DNA from: a virus
DNA length: 64,000 nucleotides
IMG/VR virus record: IMGVR_UViG_3300021197_001481
Coordinates: 22,817 to 86,816 of that record
Direction: 5' to 3' (one strand)
The notes beneath the pieces were generated by a model that was not told the origin of the DNA, made no database searches, and saw only the letters and a list, made by a program, of their open reading frames with translations. The position numbers were made by a program, and so were the translations under genes. Below, piece after piece: positions 53,063-61,521 of this stretch (positions are counted from its first letter, which is position 1; each line of letters opens with the position of its first letter).

Positions 53063-53676
53063 AATTAAATTTAACAGAATTGCCAGTTGTTTATATTAAC
53101 CTCGACAGAGACTCTGAAAAAAGACAGAGTATGGAAAAGATTTTTGATGAACACGGATTCAAAAACGTCCATAGATCTCCGGGGGTAATTGTTCCAAATG
53201 AACATGTATGCGTCGGCATATCTCACGCCTTTAGAGATGCGTTTGAGTTGGCGTTCTCCGTCAGTGATGGAGGTCCATTCTTGATGTTTGAGGATGATTT
53301 GGTTACAAGACCTTCTTTCAGAACAGAAATTGATATCCCGGATGATTATGACGCATGTTATCTTGGGATTTCTACATGGGCAAGAGTTAATGGAATAAGC
53401 GGTCCTTATTTACGGGGTGCCGATCTTCCCGACCGGTCTGACTTGATTCGTATCTATAATATGCTATCAGGACACGCTATACTTTATAGTGGAAATGAAT
53501 ATTCAAAAGTTATTCATGCTAAGATGACGAAAGCAATACAAGATAAAACATATCAAGACATTGAGTTTGCCGAAACTATGGGCAACTATAATGTTTATGC
53601 GTTCACTGATCCCTTTTTCTATCAATCGAGCAGCGAGAACGTGACTAATCTCACACTAAGTAAAAGCACAGTATGA
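53059..53676 (+). CDS. Glycosyltransferase family 25-like protein (copy 2)
   Basis: 205 residues. VVYINLDRDSEKRQSME (10-26) is the canonical GT25 N-terminus, followed by GISHAFRDAFELA and the metal site MFEDDL (76-81). It differs strongly from the member at 48048. Donor and acceptor unknown; the family includes LPS galactosyl- and glucosyltransferases. ATGA overlaps with both neighbours. Confidence 0.8.
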   Translation: MKLNLTELPVVYINLDRDSEKRQSMEKIFDEHGFKNVHRSPGVIVPNEHVCVGISHAFRDAFELAFSVSDGGPFLMFEDDLVTRPSFRTEIDIPDDYDACYLGISTWARVNGISGPYLRGADLPDRSDLIRIYNMLSGHAILYSGNEYSKVIHAKMTKAIQDKTYQDIEFAETMGNYNVYAFTDPFFYQSSSENVTNLTLSKSTV

Positions 53677-54503
53677 TAGGTATATTTCACGCAGGACAAT
53701 TAAATAATAATGGTCCCGGCAAAGTAGCAACTAATCTAATCAAGGGTCTAAAAAGACTTGGACACACGGTAGTAGAAAACCAAGAGGGCGATTATACCGG
53801 TTGTCTTGCATCATGGTCCCCCCGATTCAAGGATCTACCGAAAAAAACTTTGGTTGGACCAAATTTAGTTGTGCTTCCTACAGATGACCCTGAAATTTGG
53901 AGTTTGTTTAATAACTTAATTGTTCCATGTGATTGGGTTAAGAACTATTTTAACCACTTTCCGCTGACAAGAAATACAAACCTTCATATCTGGCCAGTTG
54001 GAATTGACACTGATCATTTTTGTCCTCATGGAGAAAAAGATGTAGACTGTTGCATTTATTTTAAAAATGGATCTGTAGACACAAGAAATGAACTTATTCA
54101 GATACTACAAGAAAAGGGTATGAGTTACATAGAAGTAAACTATGGAAATTATACCGAAGAAGATTTTATACAGGCAACGAGACGATGTAGATTTTGTGTT
54201 ACAATAACATCTACGGAAAGTCAAGGAATCGCTTACCAAGAAATATTATCTATGGGTGTCCCTTGTTATGTTGTGGAACAACCTATTTGGGATCACCGTC
54301 CGGGGTTCTCTTTCCCTGCCACATCTGCCCCATACTTTGATGTACGGTGTGGGATTAAATGTTTGGACTTATCTTTCTTTGATAAGTTCATCACTGAACT
54401 TCCAACCTTTAAACCAAGAAACTATATACTAGAGAATCTTACACTAGAAAAGTGTGCGAGTGAATACGTTTCGTTATTGGAAATTAGTAATGCCGATTTT
54501 TAA
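53673..54503 (+). CDS. GT-B fold glycosyltransferase (GT4-like)
   Basis: 276 residues, short for the fold. N-terminal GIFHAGQLNNNGPGKVATNLIKGL is the acceptor-domain start of GT4 enzymes with its glycine-rich loop; the C-terminal domain has TSTESQGIAYQEILSMGVPCYV, in which ESQG..YQE..SMG replaces the usual ExxGxxxxEAxAxG donor motif. Start overlaps the GT25 gene by four bases; its end overlaps the next gene by 14. Substrates unknown. Confidence 0.7.
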   Translation: MIGIFHAGQLNNNGPGKVATNLIKGLKRLGHTVVENQEGDYTGCLASWSPRFKDLPKKTLVGPNLVVLPTDDPEIWSLFNNLIVPCDWVKNYFNHFPLTRNTNLHIWPVGIDTDHFCPHGEKDVDCCIYFKNGSVDTRNELIQILQEKGMSYIEVNYGNYTEEDFIQATRRCRFCVTITSTESQGIAYQEILSMGVPCYVVEQPIWDHRPGFSFPATSAPYFDVRCGIKCLDLSFFDKFITELPTFKPRNYILENLTLEKCASEYVSLLEISNADF

Positions 54504-55326
54504 ATGTCATGGTATAGATTGGGTTTCTCCTCCTGATTGGTTTTCGACCGACAGAGACATTGCTCTAGTGCAAAGAATTTCTGATTGGACTCCCGAGGAA
54601 AACTTCTTTAATGTTTTTCTGGATTCACATGAACCTAATTTTTTTCTAGAAACAAAGTCATCTGAAGTTTTAGAACGACATGAAGATTTTGATTTAATTG
54701 TAACTAGAAGACCAGAATTGTTGCATCTTCCAAATGCAATTAGGTTTTGCTATGGTACAACTTGGATCCGCGAAGAGGTCAGAGAAAAACTATCAAAGAA
54801 CAAATCACCAAAGGTTTCGTATACGATGACTACCAAGTATTGGGAGAGTGAATCGGGTGAAACGGCAGATGGATATCAATTACGATTTCAAATTCTAGAT
54901 ATGTGGTCAAACGTAGAATCATTATCTGCACTACCTATTGATTTTTACGAGAGCGAAAAGTTCCCGATGGGAATATTTCCTCTAAGTTTAGAGGGGGAAC
55001 ATGGAAGAGATGTATTAATGGAGTATATGTTTCACATCGCCGTGGAAAACTGTCGAACACCAAATTACTTTAGCGAAAAATTGATGGATTGTTTTATGTC
55101 AAAAACACTACCAATTTATTTTGGATGTCCAAACATATCTGAATATTTCGATACATCTGGCATGATCATCATCGACAATCTTAGTAATTTAAATGTGGTT
55201 CTGTCAAATCTAACAGTGGATGATTATGAAACAAGAAAAGAAGCGATTGACAGGAACTTTGAGTTAGCAAAACAATATGAAAAATTCCCTGACAGATTAT
55301 TCACCGAGATAGAGAAAAGAATTTAA
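54490..55326 (+). CDS. GT10-like alpha-1,3/4-fucosyltransferase-type enzyme
   Basis: 278 residues from ATG 54490; a GTG reading at 54454 would overlap the previous gene by 50 bases. The C-terminal GDP-fucose site is recognisable: FHIAVENCRTPNYFSEKLMDC (about 181-201, in parts FHIAVEN and YFSEKLMDC), then LPIYFGCPNISEYF. This is the Glyco_transf_10 pattern shared with bacterial Lewis-type fucosyltransferases. The N-terminal half is diverged. It could use GDP-fucose or GDP-colitose. Confidence 0.7.
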   Translation: MPIFKCHGIDWVSPPDWFSTDRDIALVQRISDWTPEENFFNVFLDSHEPNFFLETKSSEVLERHEDFDLIVTRRPELLHLPNAIRFCYGTTWIREEVREKLSKNKSPKVSYTMTTKYWESESGETADGYQLRFQILDMWSNVESLSALPIDFYESEKFPMGIFPLSLEGEHGRDVLMEYMFHIAVENCRTPNYFSEKLMDCFMSKTLPIYFGCPNISEYFDTSGMIIIDNLSNLNVVLSNLTVDDYETRKEAIDRNFELAKQYEKFPDRLFTEIEKRI

Positions 55327-55328
55327 TT

Positions 55329-56021
55329 ATGACTAAACATTTGTTATTATGTTTTAGTTCGTTTCATGTAGATACTGATCCGAACAATAAACGAGAAGAA
55401 GAGTATGCCATTTGTTATGAACAACTTCTTAGAGTTTTACCAAGTGATTTTAATTGTAGGTTTATTGATAATACCACAAACAATATATCTGATATAAAAA
55501 ACGAAAGACTAAAAAATGTTCTTGCAGGAACTCCATCAATCTTGTATGATAACAACGTAGGAAAAACAAACAAAGGATTGGGTGAATTGGACATGTTGGT
55601 CCGAGCAAAGAAACTTCTAGACTTTTTGGATTATAAAACAATTAGTTACCACTCTGGACGTAAGATTGTAACCTGTCCATATGTCTTTGACAAAACCAGA
55701 GAAACTAAAAAAGATGCTATGTTGTCTAACCCCCCGATATATTCTCTAATGACAGGAACACCATATCCGATGGGAAAAAATCTTTACAATGATATGTTCT
55801 TTTCAATGGGAAGTGAAGTGATGTTACAGTATTGCGTATACTGTGAGACTATTCTTAAGAATGGATCTTCTGGGTTAGGTTCTGAGCAAATTTTATACAA
55901 TTTTATTAATGAAAACCAAATTGACTTTGAGTGGATTGAACATCTAGGATTTATTAGAAATGACTGGGAACTCTCGGGCAATGGATACACAAGACAAGAA
56001 GGAAATGCCCAGTGGATATAA
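55329..56021 (+). CDS. Unassigned protein in the glycan cassette, probable glycosyltransferase
   Basis: 230 residues, no family recognised. HLLLCFSSFHVD at the N-terminus and a mid part with SILYDNNVGKTNKGLGELDML (in parts) are reminiscent of GT-A-like enzymes that lack a classic DXD. The C-terminus contains ILYNFINENQIDFEWIEHLGFIRNDW, ending with the polypeptide NAQWI. It is flanked on both sides by sugar genes with almost no spacing, so a role in glycan transfer or modification is likely. Confidence 0.45.
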   Translation: MTKHLLLCFSSFHVDTDPNNKREEEYAICYEQLLRVLPSDFNCRFIDNTTNNISDIKNERLKNVLAGTPSILYDNNVGKTNKGLGELDMLVRAKKLLDFLDYKTISYHSGRKIVTCPYVFDKTRETKKDAMLSNPPIYSLMTGTPYPMGKNLYNDMFFSMGSEVMLQYCVYCETILKNGSSGLGSEQILYNFINENQIDFEWIEHLGFIRNDWELSGNGYTRQEGNAQWI

Positions 56022-57112
56022 GAAATGAAGTTTTACCTGTCTTGCGACCTGTTGGTGGTGTCGAAGAAATAAATGCCTTATCCGATGTAATAAACAGTGG
56101 GTGGTGGGGTAAAGGTCCAAAGGTAACCGAGTTTGAAAAGAAGTTTGCAGAGATGGTTGGTGCAAAGTATGCAGTTGCTGTTAGTAGCAACACTCATGGA
56201 TTGGATTTGGTTTTAAAGGCCAAAGGTATTGAACATGATGACGTTATCAGTCCAACAATGTCTTTTGCTACAACCGCTATTGCTCCCTTGTGGAACAACT
56301 GTACGTCTACTATTGTGGATGTTGAAAGAGATACACTTTGTATTGATCCAAAATCAGTCAAAGAAAACCTGTCTCCAAATACAAAAGCAATCATTGCAGT
56401 AAACATGGCGGGAGTTCCTGCCAAGATTGATGAGATTAGAAATTTTTATGATGGATTTATCATTGAAGATTGTGCCCATAGTTGTTATACTTATGGTGCA
56501 GGTTCTAAAGGAGATGTTGCAATTTGGTCTTTTCAAGCAGTAAAAACTATGCCCTGTGGTGATGGGGGAATGATAACAACTAATGATAAAGAACTATATG
56601 AAAAACTAGTTCCTATGTCTTGGATGGGAATTTCCAGTACACACGAAAGAACAAAGGGTGTAGATGGTAAACCCGGATACTCTTGGGATTATGATATTAA
56701 ACTACTTGGAACCAAATCATATATGATTGATATATCGGCGGCAATTTGTTTGGAACAAATGAAGAAACTTCCAGATGCTTTGGAAAGAAGACGATACATA
56801 CAAAAAACATATAACGAACAACTAAATGAAATATTAGAAATTCCCGTTTGGTCTGAAACAGTTCAACACTATGGAGCAAGAGTACATCTAAAAGAACACA
56901 GAAATAAACTTATGGATTACTTAGCAGATAAAAAGATACACACATCGGTACACTACAAACCCCTTCATCTACACACTTTATTAAAGGATGGTAAGAAATT
57001 ACCGGTAGCAGAAGAAGAGTGGCAAAAACTTATATCTTTGCCTTGTCATTCTGCGATGACACAAGAAGACATTGATTATGTAATTTACTGGGTAAAGGAA
57101 TATTTTAAATGA
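56012..57112 (+). CDS. DegT/DnrJ/EryC1/StrS sugar aminotransferase
   Basis: 366 residues from a GTG that overlaps the previous gene by ten bases. PLP enzyme with the intact lysine: SFQAVKTMPCGDGG (173-186), Lys178, and Asp153 in IIEDCAHS. GWWGKGPKVTEFEKKFA and SSNTHGLDLVLKA are usual for nucleotide-sugar aminotransferases. It would convert a keto-sugar nucleotide to an amino-sugar, most simply the product of the RmlB encoded downstream. Contrast with the ColD-like relative at 51234, which lost the lysine. Confidence 0.88.
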   Translation: MDIRNEVLPVLRPVGGVEEINALSDVINSGWWGKGPKVTEFEKKFAEMVGAKYAVAVSSNTHGLDLVLKAKGIEHDDVISPTMSFATTAIAPLWNNCTSTIVDVERDTLCIDPKSVKENLSPNTKAIIAVNMAGVPAKIDEIRNFYDGFIIEDCAHSCYTYGAGSKGDVAIWSFQAVKTMPCGDGGMITTNDKELYEKLVPMSWMGISSTHERTKGVDGKPGYSWDYDIKLLGTKSYMIDISAAICLEQMKKLPDALERRRYIQKTYNEQLNEILEIPVWSETVQHYGARVHLKEHRNKLMDYLADKKIHTSVHYKPLHLHTLLKDGKKLPVAEEEWQKLISLPCHSAMTQEDIDYVIYWVKEYFK

Positions 57113-57159
57113 AAGAAAAAGTAAAAATTGATGATCGATACGTATGGAGTCCTAAGTGA
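57109..57159 (+). CDS. 16-codon mini-ORF linking two sugar genes
   Basis: ATG overlaps the preceding stop (ATGA) and its own TGA overlaps the next start (GTGA), so ribosomes could pass through: MKEKVKIDDRYVWSPK. It contains the SD (GGAG, 57146-57149) for the next gene. It may be only a coupling leader or the remnant of a lost gene. I see no homology. Confidence 0.3.
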   Translation: MKEKVKIDDRYVWSPK

Positions 57160-58010
57160 ACACACTTTATACAATTGAAGGGACTAAAAACAATGACCAG
57201 AATCCAATCTATAACTCATTGGACCATCCAGACTTTCAAGATAAACTGTCACAGTTCAAAGAAACCTTAGTTTCTTGTTTTTCTAATAAACAATCTAAAA
57301 CTTTTTATAAGTTTGGGGACGGTGACTATTATTTTCTTCGGGGTGAGGGAATTGGTAGTGCAACACCCGGAAGAAGAGCATTATCAAAAAAATATTCTGA
57401 TATTAAACACGAAGAGTTTGTGTCAGGCGTTCCCCTGAATGACTATATCGGAGTTGAAACTTACAACATACCACTATTTTCAAGTCTTTATCCAGATAGA
57501 CCGGCAGACTATTATGCCGAATATGGATATGGGTTGACTGCAAATAAATGGTTGACTGCCACATTTGGAGAATCTATTGGTGTCATTGGAGCAGGTCCAA
57601 AGATTCGACTCATTGAGGAACTCATACAAAATAAAGAGTATCAAGAGTATCTTGGTCTAGAGAAGTTTACCGACTACATTGAGATACCACAAAAATTTGC
57701 ATGTGATGATATCGATGAAACGGAAAGAATGGTAGGGGAGCAGTTGAGTAACTCATCATCTAAAATTTTTCTACTAGGGATTGGGCATGTAAAATCCGCT
57801 TTGCTGCATCGGTTGAAGAAATATACAAATGCTATTTTCTTGGATGTCGGCAGTGGCATCGATGCTTTGGCAGGAATAATAGATCACAATCGTCCTTACA
57901 TGGCAAACTGGACAAACTACAGAACTACTAATTTTGACTACAGTTCCTTAGATATTTTACAGTATGATATATGGAACACCCCACACAAGATGTTAAAGGA
58001 AAAGGATTGA
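57156..58010 (+). CDS. GT-D fold glycosyltransferase-like protein (DUF1792 type)
   Basis: 284 residues from a GTG with a well placed GGAG. FYKFGDGDYYFLRG (about 50-63) matches the N-terminal acidic motif of the GT-D fold (xFGDGE), and the C-terminal IFLLGIGHVKSALLHRL then AIFLDVGSGIDALAG matches its nucleotide-binding and Asp-containing end. GT-D enzymes were described from streptococcal adhesin glycosylation and transfer glucose to protein-linked glycans. That precedent suggests protein glycosylation, but specificity cannot be read here. Confidence 0.65.
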   Translation: MNTLYTIEGTKNNDQNPIYNSLDHPDFQDKLSQFKETLVSCFSNKQSKTFYKFGDGDYYFLRGEGIGSATPGRRALSKKYSDIKHEEFVSGVPLNDYIGVETYNIPLFSSLYPDRPADYYAEYGYGLTANKWLTATFGESIGVIGAGPKIRLIEELIQNKEYQEYLGLEKFTDYIEIPQKFACDDIDETERMVGEQLSNSSSKIFLLGIGHVKSALLHRLKKYTNAIFLDVGSGIDALAGIIDHNRPYMANWTNYRTTNFDYSSLDILQYDIWNTPHKMLKEKD

Positions 58011-58012
58011 AT

Positions 58013-58759
58013 ATGAAAAAGATGAAGGGTATTATTTTAGCGGGTGGATCGGGCAGTAGATTACATCCACTCACCGTCGCAGTAAACAAACACCTTTTAC
58101 CCGTTGGAGATAAACCAATGGTCATGCGTTGTTTGGAAAAGTTAACAGAAGCAGGAATTACAGAAATTGCGATCGTTACAAATCCAGAGTATGTTAGTAA
58201 CTTTTCTGCACTCTTAAAAAGTGGTAGTGACTATGGATGTGATATAACATACAAAGTTCAAGATAAAGCAGGAGGCATCGCAGAAGCACTGGAGTTGTGT
58301 GAGAACTTCGTAGGGGGTGACAATTGTACCGTCTTGTTGGGCGACAACATTTTTGAAGAATCACTTGTCGAGCATGTAGAAACCTTTAACAAAGATTGCA
58401 AATTGTTTTTTAAACATGTTCCTGATGGTCATCGTTATGGTGTTGCCTGTTTCGAGGAGGGCGTTGGACTATATGAAATCCTAGAAAAACCCTCCGACGC
58501 TACCTCTGCTTTTGCCGCAGTCGGCATTTATATTTACAGCAGTGAAGTTTTTGATCTGATTAAAAAAGTTAAACCATCATATAGAGGTGAACGTGAAATT
58601 ACTAGCGTTAATAACATGTTCCTCCACAGTAAGTATAAATACACATATGACTTCCTTGATGGGTGGTGGACCGATGCAGGTACAATGGAAACATACATCA
58701 GAGCAAACGAACTGGTTCGTGCGGGACAATATGAAAGATCCAAAGAAATTTCATCTTAA
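58013..58759 (+). CDS. rmlA: Sugar-1-phosphate nucleotidylyltransferase (RmlA-like)
   Basis: 248 residues from ATG 58013, shorter than RmlA (about 290). The signature GIILAGGSGSRLHPLT (6-21) with Lys26 and LLPVGDKPM is clear, LLGDNIF gives the metal Asp, and GWWTDAGTMETY closes the sugar site. Glucose-1-phosphate thymidylyltransferase is the likeliest activity given RmlB and RmlC next to it. It overlaps rmlC by 29 bases. Confidence 0.88.
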   Translation: MKKMKGIILAGGSGSRLHPLTVAVNKHLLPVGDKPMVMRCLEKLTEAGITEIAIVTNPEYVSNFSALLKSGSDYGCDITYKVQDKAGGIAEALELCENFVGGDNCTVLLGDNIFEESLVEHVETFNKDCKLFFKHVPDGHRYGVACFEEGVGLYEILEKPSDATSAFAAVGIYIYSSEVFDLIKKVKPSYRGEREITSVNNMFLHSKYKYTYDFLDGWWTDAGTMETYIRANELVRAGQYERSKEISS

Positions 58760-59210
58760 CATATACGAGGATGAACGCGGGGCATTTTCAGAAATTTTTC
58801 GTGCTACATCTCATGACGTAAATTTTGTGCAAGATAACCTTTCCGTTTCAAAGTCAGGTGTCTTGCGTGGTCTTCACCACCAAACAATAAAACCTCAAGG
58901 GAAACTTGTTGTTGTTTTGGATGGAAACATACAGGACGTAATAGTTTCATTAAAAACTAAAAGTGTTTTTTCGTATGACCTGAAAAGAGGAGATTGCCTT
59001 TGGGTTCCGCCAAACTATCTTCATGGGTTCTTGTGTTTGACAGATAGTATGGTCATGTACAAATGCACCAATTATTATGACTCAGGATCAGAGATCTCTG
59101 TTGACGCTTTCGATTCTCACCTAGATATAGAGTGGAAGATTGATCGGAAAAATATTATTCGTTCAGAAAAAGATTCTTCTGCTCTTTTATATGATGAGGT
59201 TATATCGTGA
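58731..59210 (+). CDS. rmlC: dTDP-4-dehydrorhamnose 3,5-epimerase-like cupin (RmlC-like)
   Basis: 159 residues from ATG 58731 (GGGA upstream); longer readings run through rmlA. DERGAFSEIFR (14-24), QDNLSVS (34-40) and VLRGLHHQ (44-51) with the catalytic His, plus the NYYDSGSE turn. RmlC has about 180 residues, FdtA-type ketoisomerases about 140; the RGLHHQ motif favours RmlC. No RmlD reductase is present, so the pathway may end differently from rhamnose. Confidence 0.8.
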   Translation: MKDPKKFHLNIYEDERGAFSEIFRATSHDVNFVQDNLSVSKSGVLRGLHHQTIKPQGKLVVVLDGNIQDVIVSLKTKSVFSYDLKRGDCLWVPPNYLHGFLCLTDSMVMYKCTNYYDSGSEISVDAFDSHLDIEWKIDRKNIIRSEKDSSALLYDEVIS

Positions 59211-60139
59211 AAACAATAATGGTTACTGGATGTGCAGGATTTATCGGAGGACATGTGACAGAACGTCTACTGTCTGATGGGTATGATATACTCGGTGTTG
59301 ATTGTCTAACATATGCAGGAAACATGGACTTGATGGATAGACTACAAAACAATCACAAATTACATTTTACCTTCAACCAAAAAAGAATTGGTGAACTAAG
59401 TTCGTCTGATTTAGAACATGTAGACCTTGTGGTAAACCTTGCAGCAGAAACACATGTGGACAACTCAATAAAAAGTAGTGATCCTTTTGTGCAAACAAAT
59501 ATAGTGGAAACACACCATCTATTAGAAAAGTGTAGAGAAAGTAATACTCCACTATTACATTTTTCTACCGACGAGGTATATGGTGTAGTTTTAGATGGTT
59601 CATTCTGTGAAACAGATCCACTGAAACCCAAGAATCCATATTCAGCAACGAAAGCAGCGATTGATCATCTTATTACATCATATCAAAACACATATGGATT
59701 ACAATCAACTATCATAAGACCGTCAAATAACTTTGGTCCAAGGCAGAACGATGAAAAGTTCATACCAACAATTACAAGATCAATCAGGAATCAAAATAAA
59801 ATACCTGTGTATGGAGAAGGACAGCAAGTTAGAGAGTGGACATACGTCAAACATACTGCCGCCGCCGTATCATTTCTCTGTAATAAGTTATTACAGGGAG
59901 AATGCTTTGGAGAAATTTTTAACTTTGGTACATCAGTTGAAATGAAAAATGTTGACTTGGTTAAAAAGTTGTGTAAAATAATAGGAGTTAGTTTTGAAGA
60001 CTCCGTTGAGTTTGTGACCGACCGCCCCGGTCATGATTTCAGATACAGTGTGAACTGTAAAAAGATCTCGAATCTAGGGTTTATTGTCGAACCCAACATA
60101 AATAAAGAATTAGAAGAAACATTAGAGGAATTGAAATGA
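59207..60139 (+). CDS. rmlB: dTDP-glucose 4,6-dehydratase-like (RmlB)
   Basis: 310 residues from a GTG (GAGG eight bases upstream), slightly short for RmlB (about 340-360). VTGCAGFIGGH (6-16), VDCLTYAGN (31-39), LAAETHVDNSI (78-88), the hallmark STDEVYG (120-126) with the dehydratase Asp-Glu pair, and NPYSATK with Tyr145 and Lys149. It makes the 4-keto-6-deoxy sugar that the aminotransferase at 56012 or RmlC would use. Confidence 0.92.
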   Translation: MKTIMVTGCAGFIGGHVTERLLSDGYDILGVDCLTYAGNMDLMDRLQNNHKLHFTFNQKRIGELSSSDLEHVDLVVNLAAETHVDNSIKSSDPFVQTNIVETHHLLEKCRESNTPLLHFSTDEVYGVVLDGSFCETDPLKPKNPYSATKAAIDHLITSYQNTYGLQSTIIRPSNNFGPRQNDEKFIPTITRSIRNQNKIPVYGEGQQVREWTYVKHTAAAVSFLCNKLLQGECFGEIFNFGTSVEMKNVDLVKKLCKIIGVSFEDSVEFVTDRPGHDFRYSVNCKKISNLGFIVEPNINKELEETLEELK

Positions 60140-61518
60140 GCAGACCCACCGTTACACTATGCATGATCGTTAAAGATGAAGAACATATTATTCATGAGTG
60201 TTTGGATTCGATGAAACCATACGTTGATCGATATGATATCACCGACACGGGTTCGACCGATAGAACCAAAGAAATTATTAAAGAGTGGGGAGAAAAGAAT
60301 AACATTCCCGGAACTGTCTACGACGCTCCTTGGCGTGGGTTTGGTAAGTCTCGTACAGAATCTCTGAGAAACGCAGACAAGGGTGGTGCAGACTACTCTT
60401 GGGTAATTGATGCTGATGATAAAGTCGGAGGAAACTTTGTTTACCCTCCCCAGTTTGGGCAACACTGTGGGTATACTCTTAAGATTAATAGAGGAGACTT
60501 TGAGTGGTGGAGAAATCAAATCTTCAAGAACAATATGGGGTGGGAGTATGTTGGTGTAATTCACGAATATGCAAACTGCCCTAAACTTGAAGAAGAAGCA
60601 GCAGCAGGTCGAGGAACCGCCAGACTTGCAGGAGATTACTTCATCGATGCCCGAACAATGGGTAATAGAACAAAAGAATTTGATGTTCAATTAAAAGAGG
60701 GCGAGCAAGAAACTCCGGGACAAGAGCAGTGGAGAAAGAAGTATCTTGCAGATGCAGAAACTATTCTTGATTGTTTGACAAATCCCGAGAATGAAAACTA
60801 CGAACCAGATAATCTTAGATATTACTTCTACCTTGCACAATCATACTTTGACGGTGGTGACTTCAAGAGTGCGAAAGAGTGGTACGAGAAGCGAGCAGAG
60901 AAGGGTGGATGGGAAGAGGAGCAGTGGTACTCTGTTCTTCGTGTCGCAATGTGTATGACCAATATGGGTGAGAAGTGGCAAGACTCACAAGATGTATTCT
61001 TACAGGCATACAATCTTAGACATACCCGAGTAGAACCTTTATTCAATCTTGCCAGAATTCATCGATTAAATGGAAATCCTAAACTGGGATATCTTTTTGC
61101 TAAGATGGGATGTCAGATAACGCTTCCACCACAAGATGTTCTTTTTGTGGCAAAAGATGTATATGAATGGCAAATCTTCGATGAACTTGCATCCACTGCA
61201 TGGTATACCGGAGATATGCAAGCAGGTCTCCTAGCATCTAATAAACTTCTTAGCGAAAAGAAGTATCCAGAAGAACACCATGAACGTATTCTAAACAACT
61301 GGAAGCAGTATGTTGCTTGGCAAGAAGAGCAAGAAAAGCAACAAAAGGCAGCAGAAGCAGAACATACCAAGCAAAGAATCTTACATGAAGAAGCACAGCG
61401 TCAAGAAACAGAGAAAAGAAAACTCGAAACTAAGAATCGGGAACAACAAAAGAAGATAAATAAGAGGAGACAGAAGCAAAAAAATGCGAGCAAGTCTCGT
61501 AAAGCATCGAGGAGATGA
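60136..61518 (+). CDS. GT2 glycosyltransferase fused to helical repeats and a Lys-rich coiled tail
   Basis: 460 residues. GT-A domain in the first 180 residues: LCMIVKDEEHIIHECLDSM, DTGSTDRTKEI (37-47) and the metal site IDADDK (91-96). Residues about 215-390 are TPR-like helices (YYFYLAQSYFDGGDFKSAKEWYEKRAE read in parts). The last 70 residues are a basic, Gln-rich coiled coil. Related tumour-necrosis-like GT2-TPR fusions occur in marine phages; acceptor unknown. It is the last sugar gene and the next structural gene starts four bases later. Confidence 0.8.
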   Translation: MSRPTVTLCMIVKDEEHIIHECLDSMKPYVDRYDITDTGSTDRTKEIIKEWGEKNNIPGTVYDAPWRGFGKSRTESLRNADKGGADYSWVIDADDKVGGNFVYPPQFGQHCGYTLKINRGDFEWWRNQIFKNNMGWEYVGVIHEYANCPKLEEEAAAGRGTARLAGDYFIDARTMGNRTKEFDVQLKEGEQETPGQEQWRKKYLADAETILDCLTNPENENYEPDNLRYYFYLAQSYFDGGDFKSAKEWYEKRAEKGGWEEEQWYSVLRVAMCMTNMGEKWQDSQDVFLQAYNLRHTRVEPLFNLARIHRLNGNPKLGYLFAKMGCQITLPPQDVLFVAKDVYEWQIFDELASTAWYTGDMQAGLLASNKLLSEKKYPEEHHERILNNWKQYVAWQEEQEKQQKAAEAEHTKQRILHEEAQRQETEKRKLETKNREQQKKINKRRQKQKNASKSRKASRR

Positions 61519-61521
61519 TAC

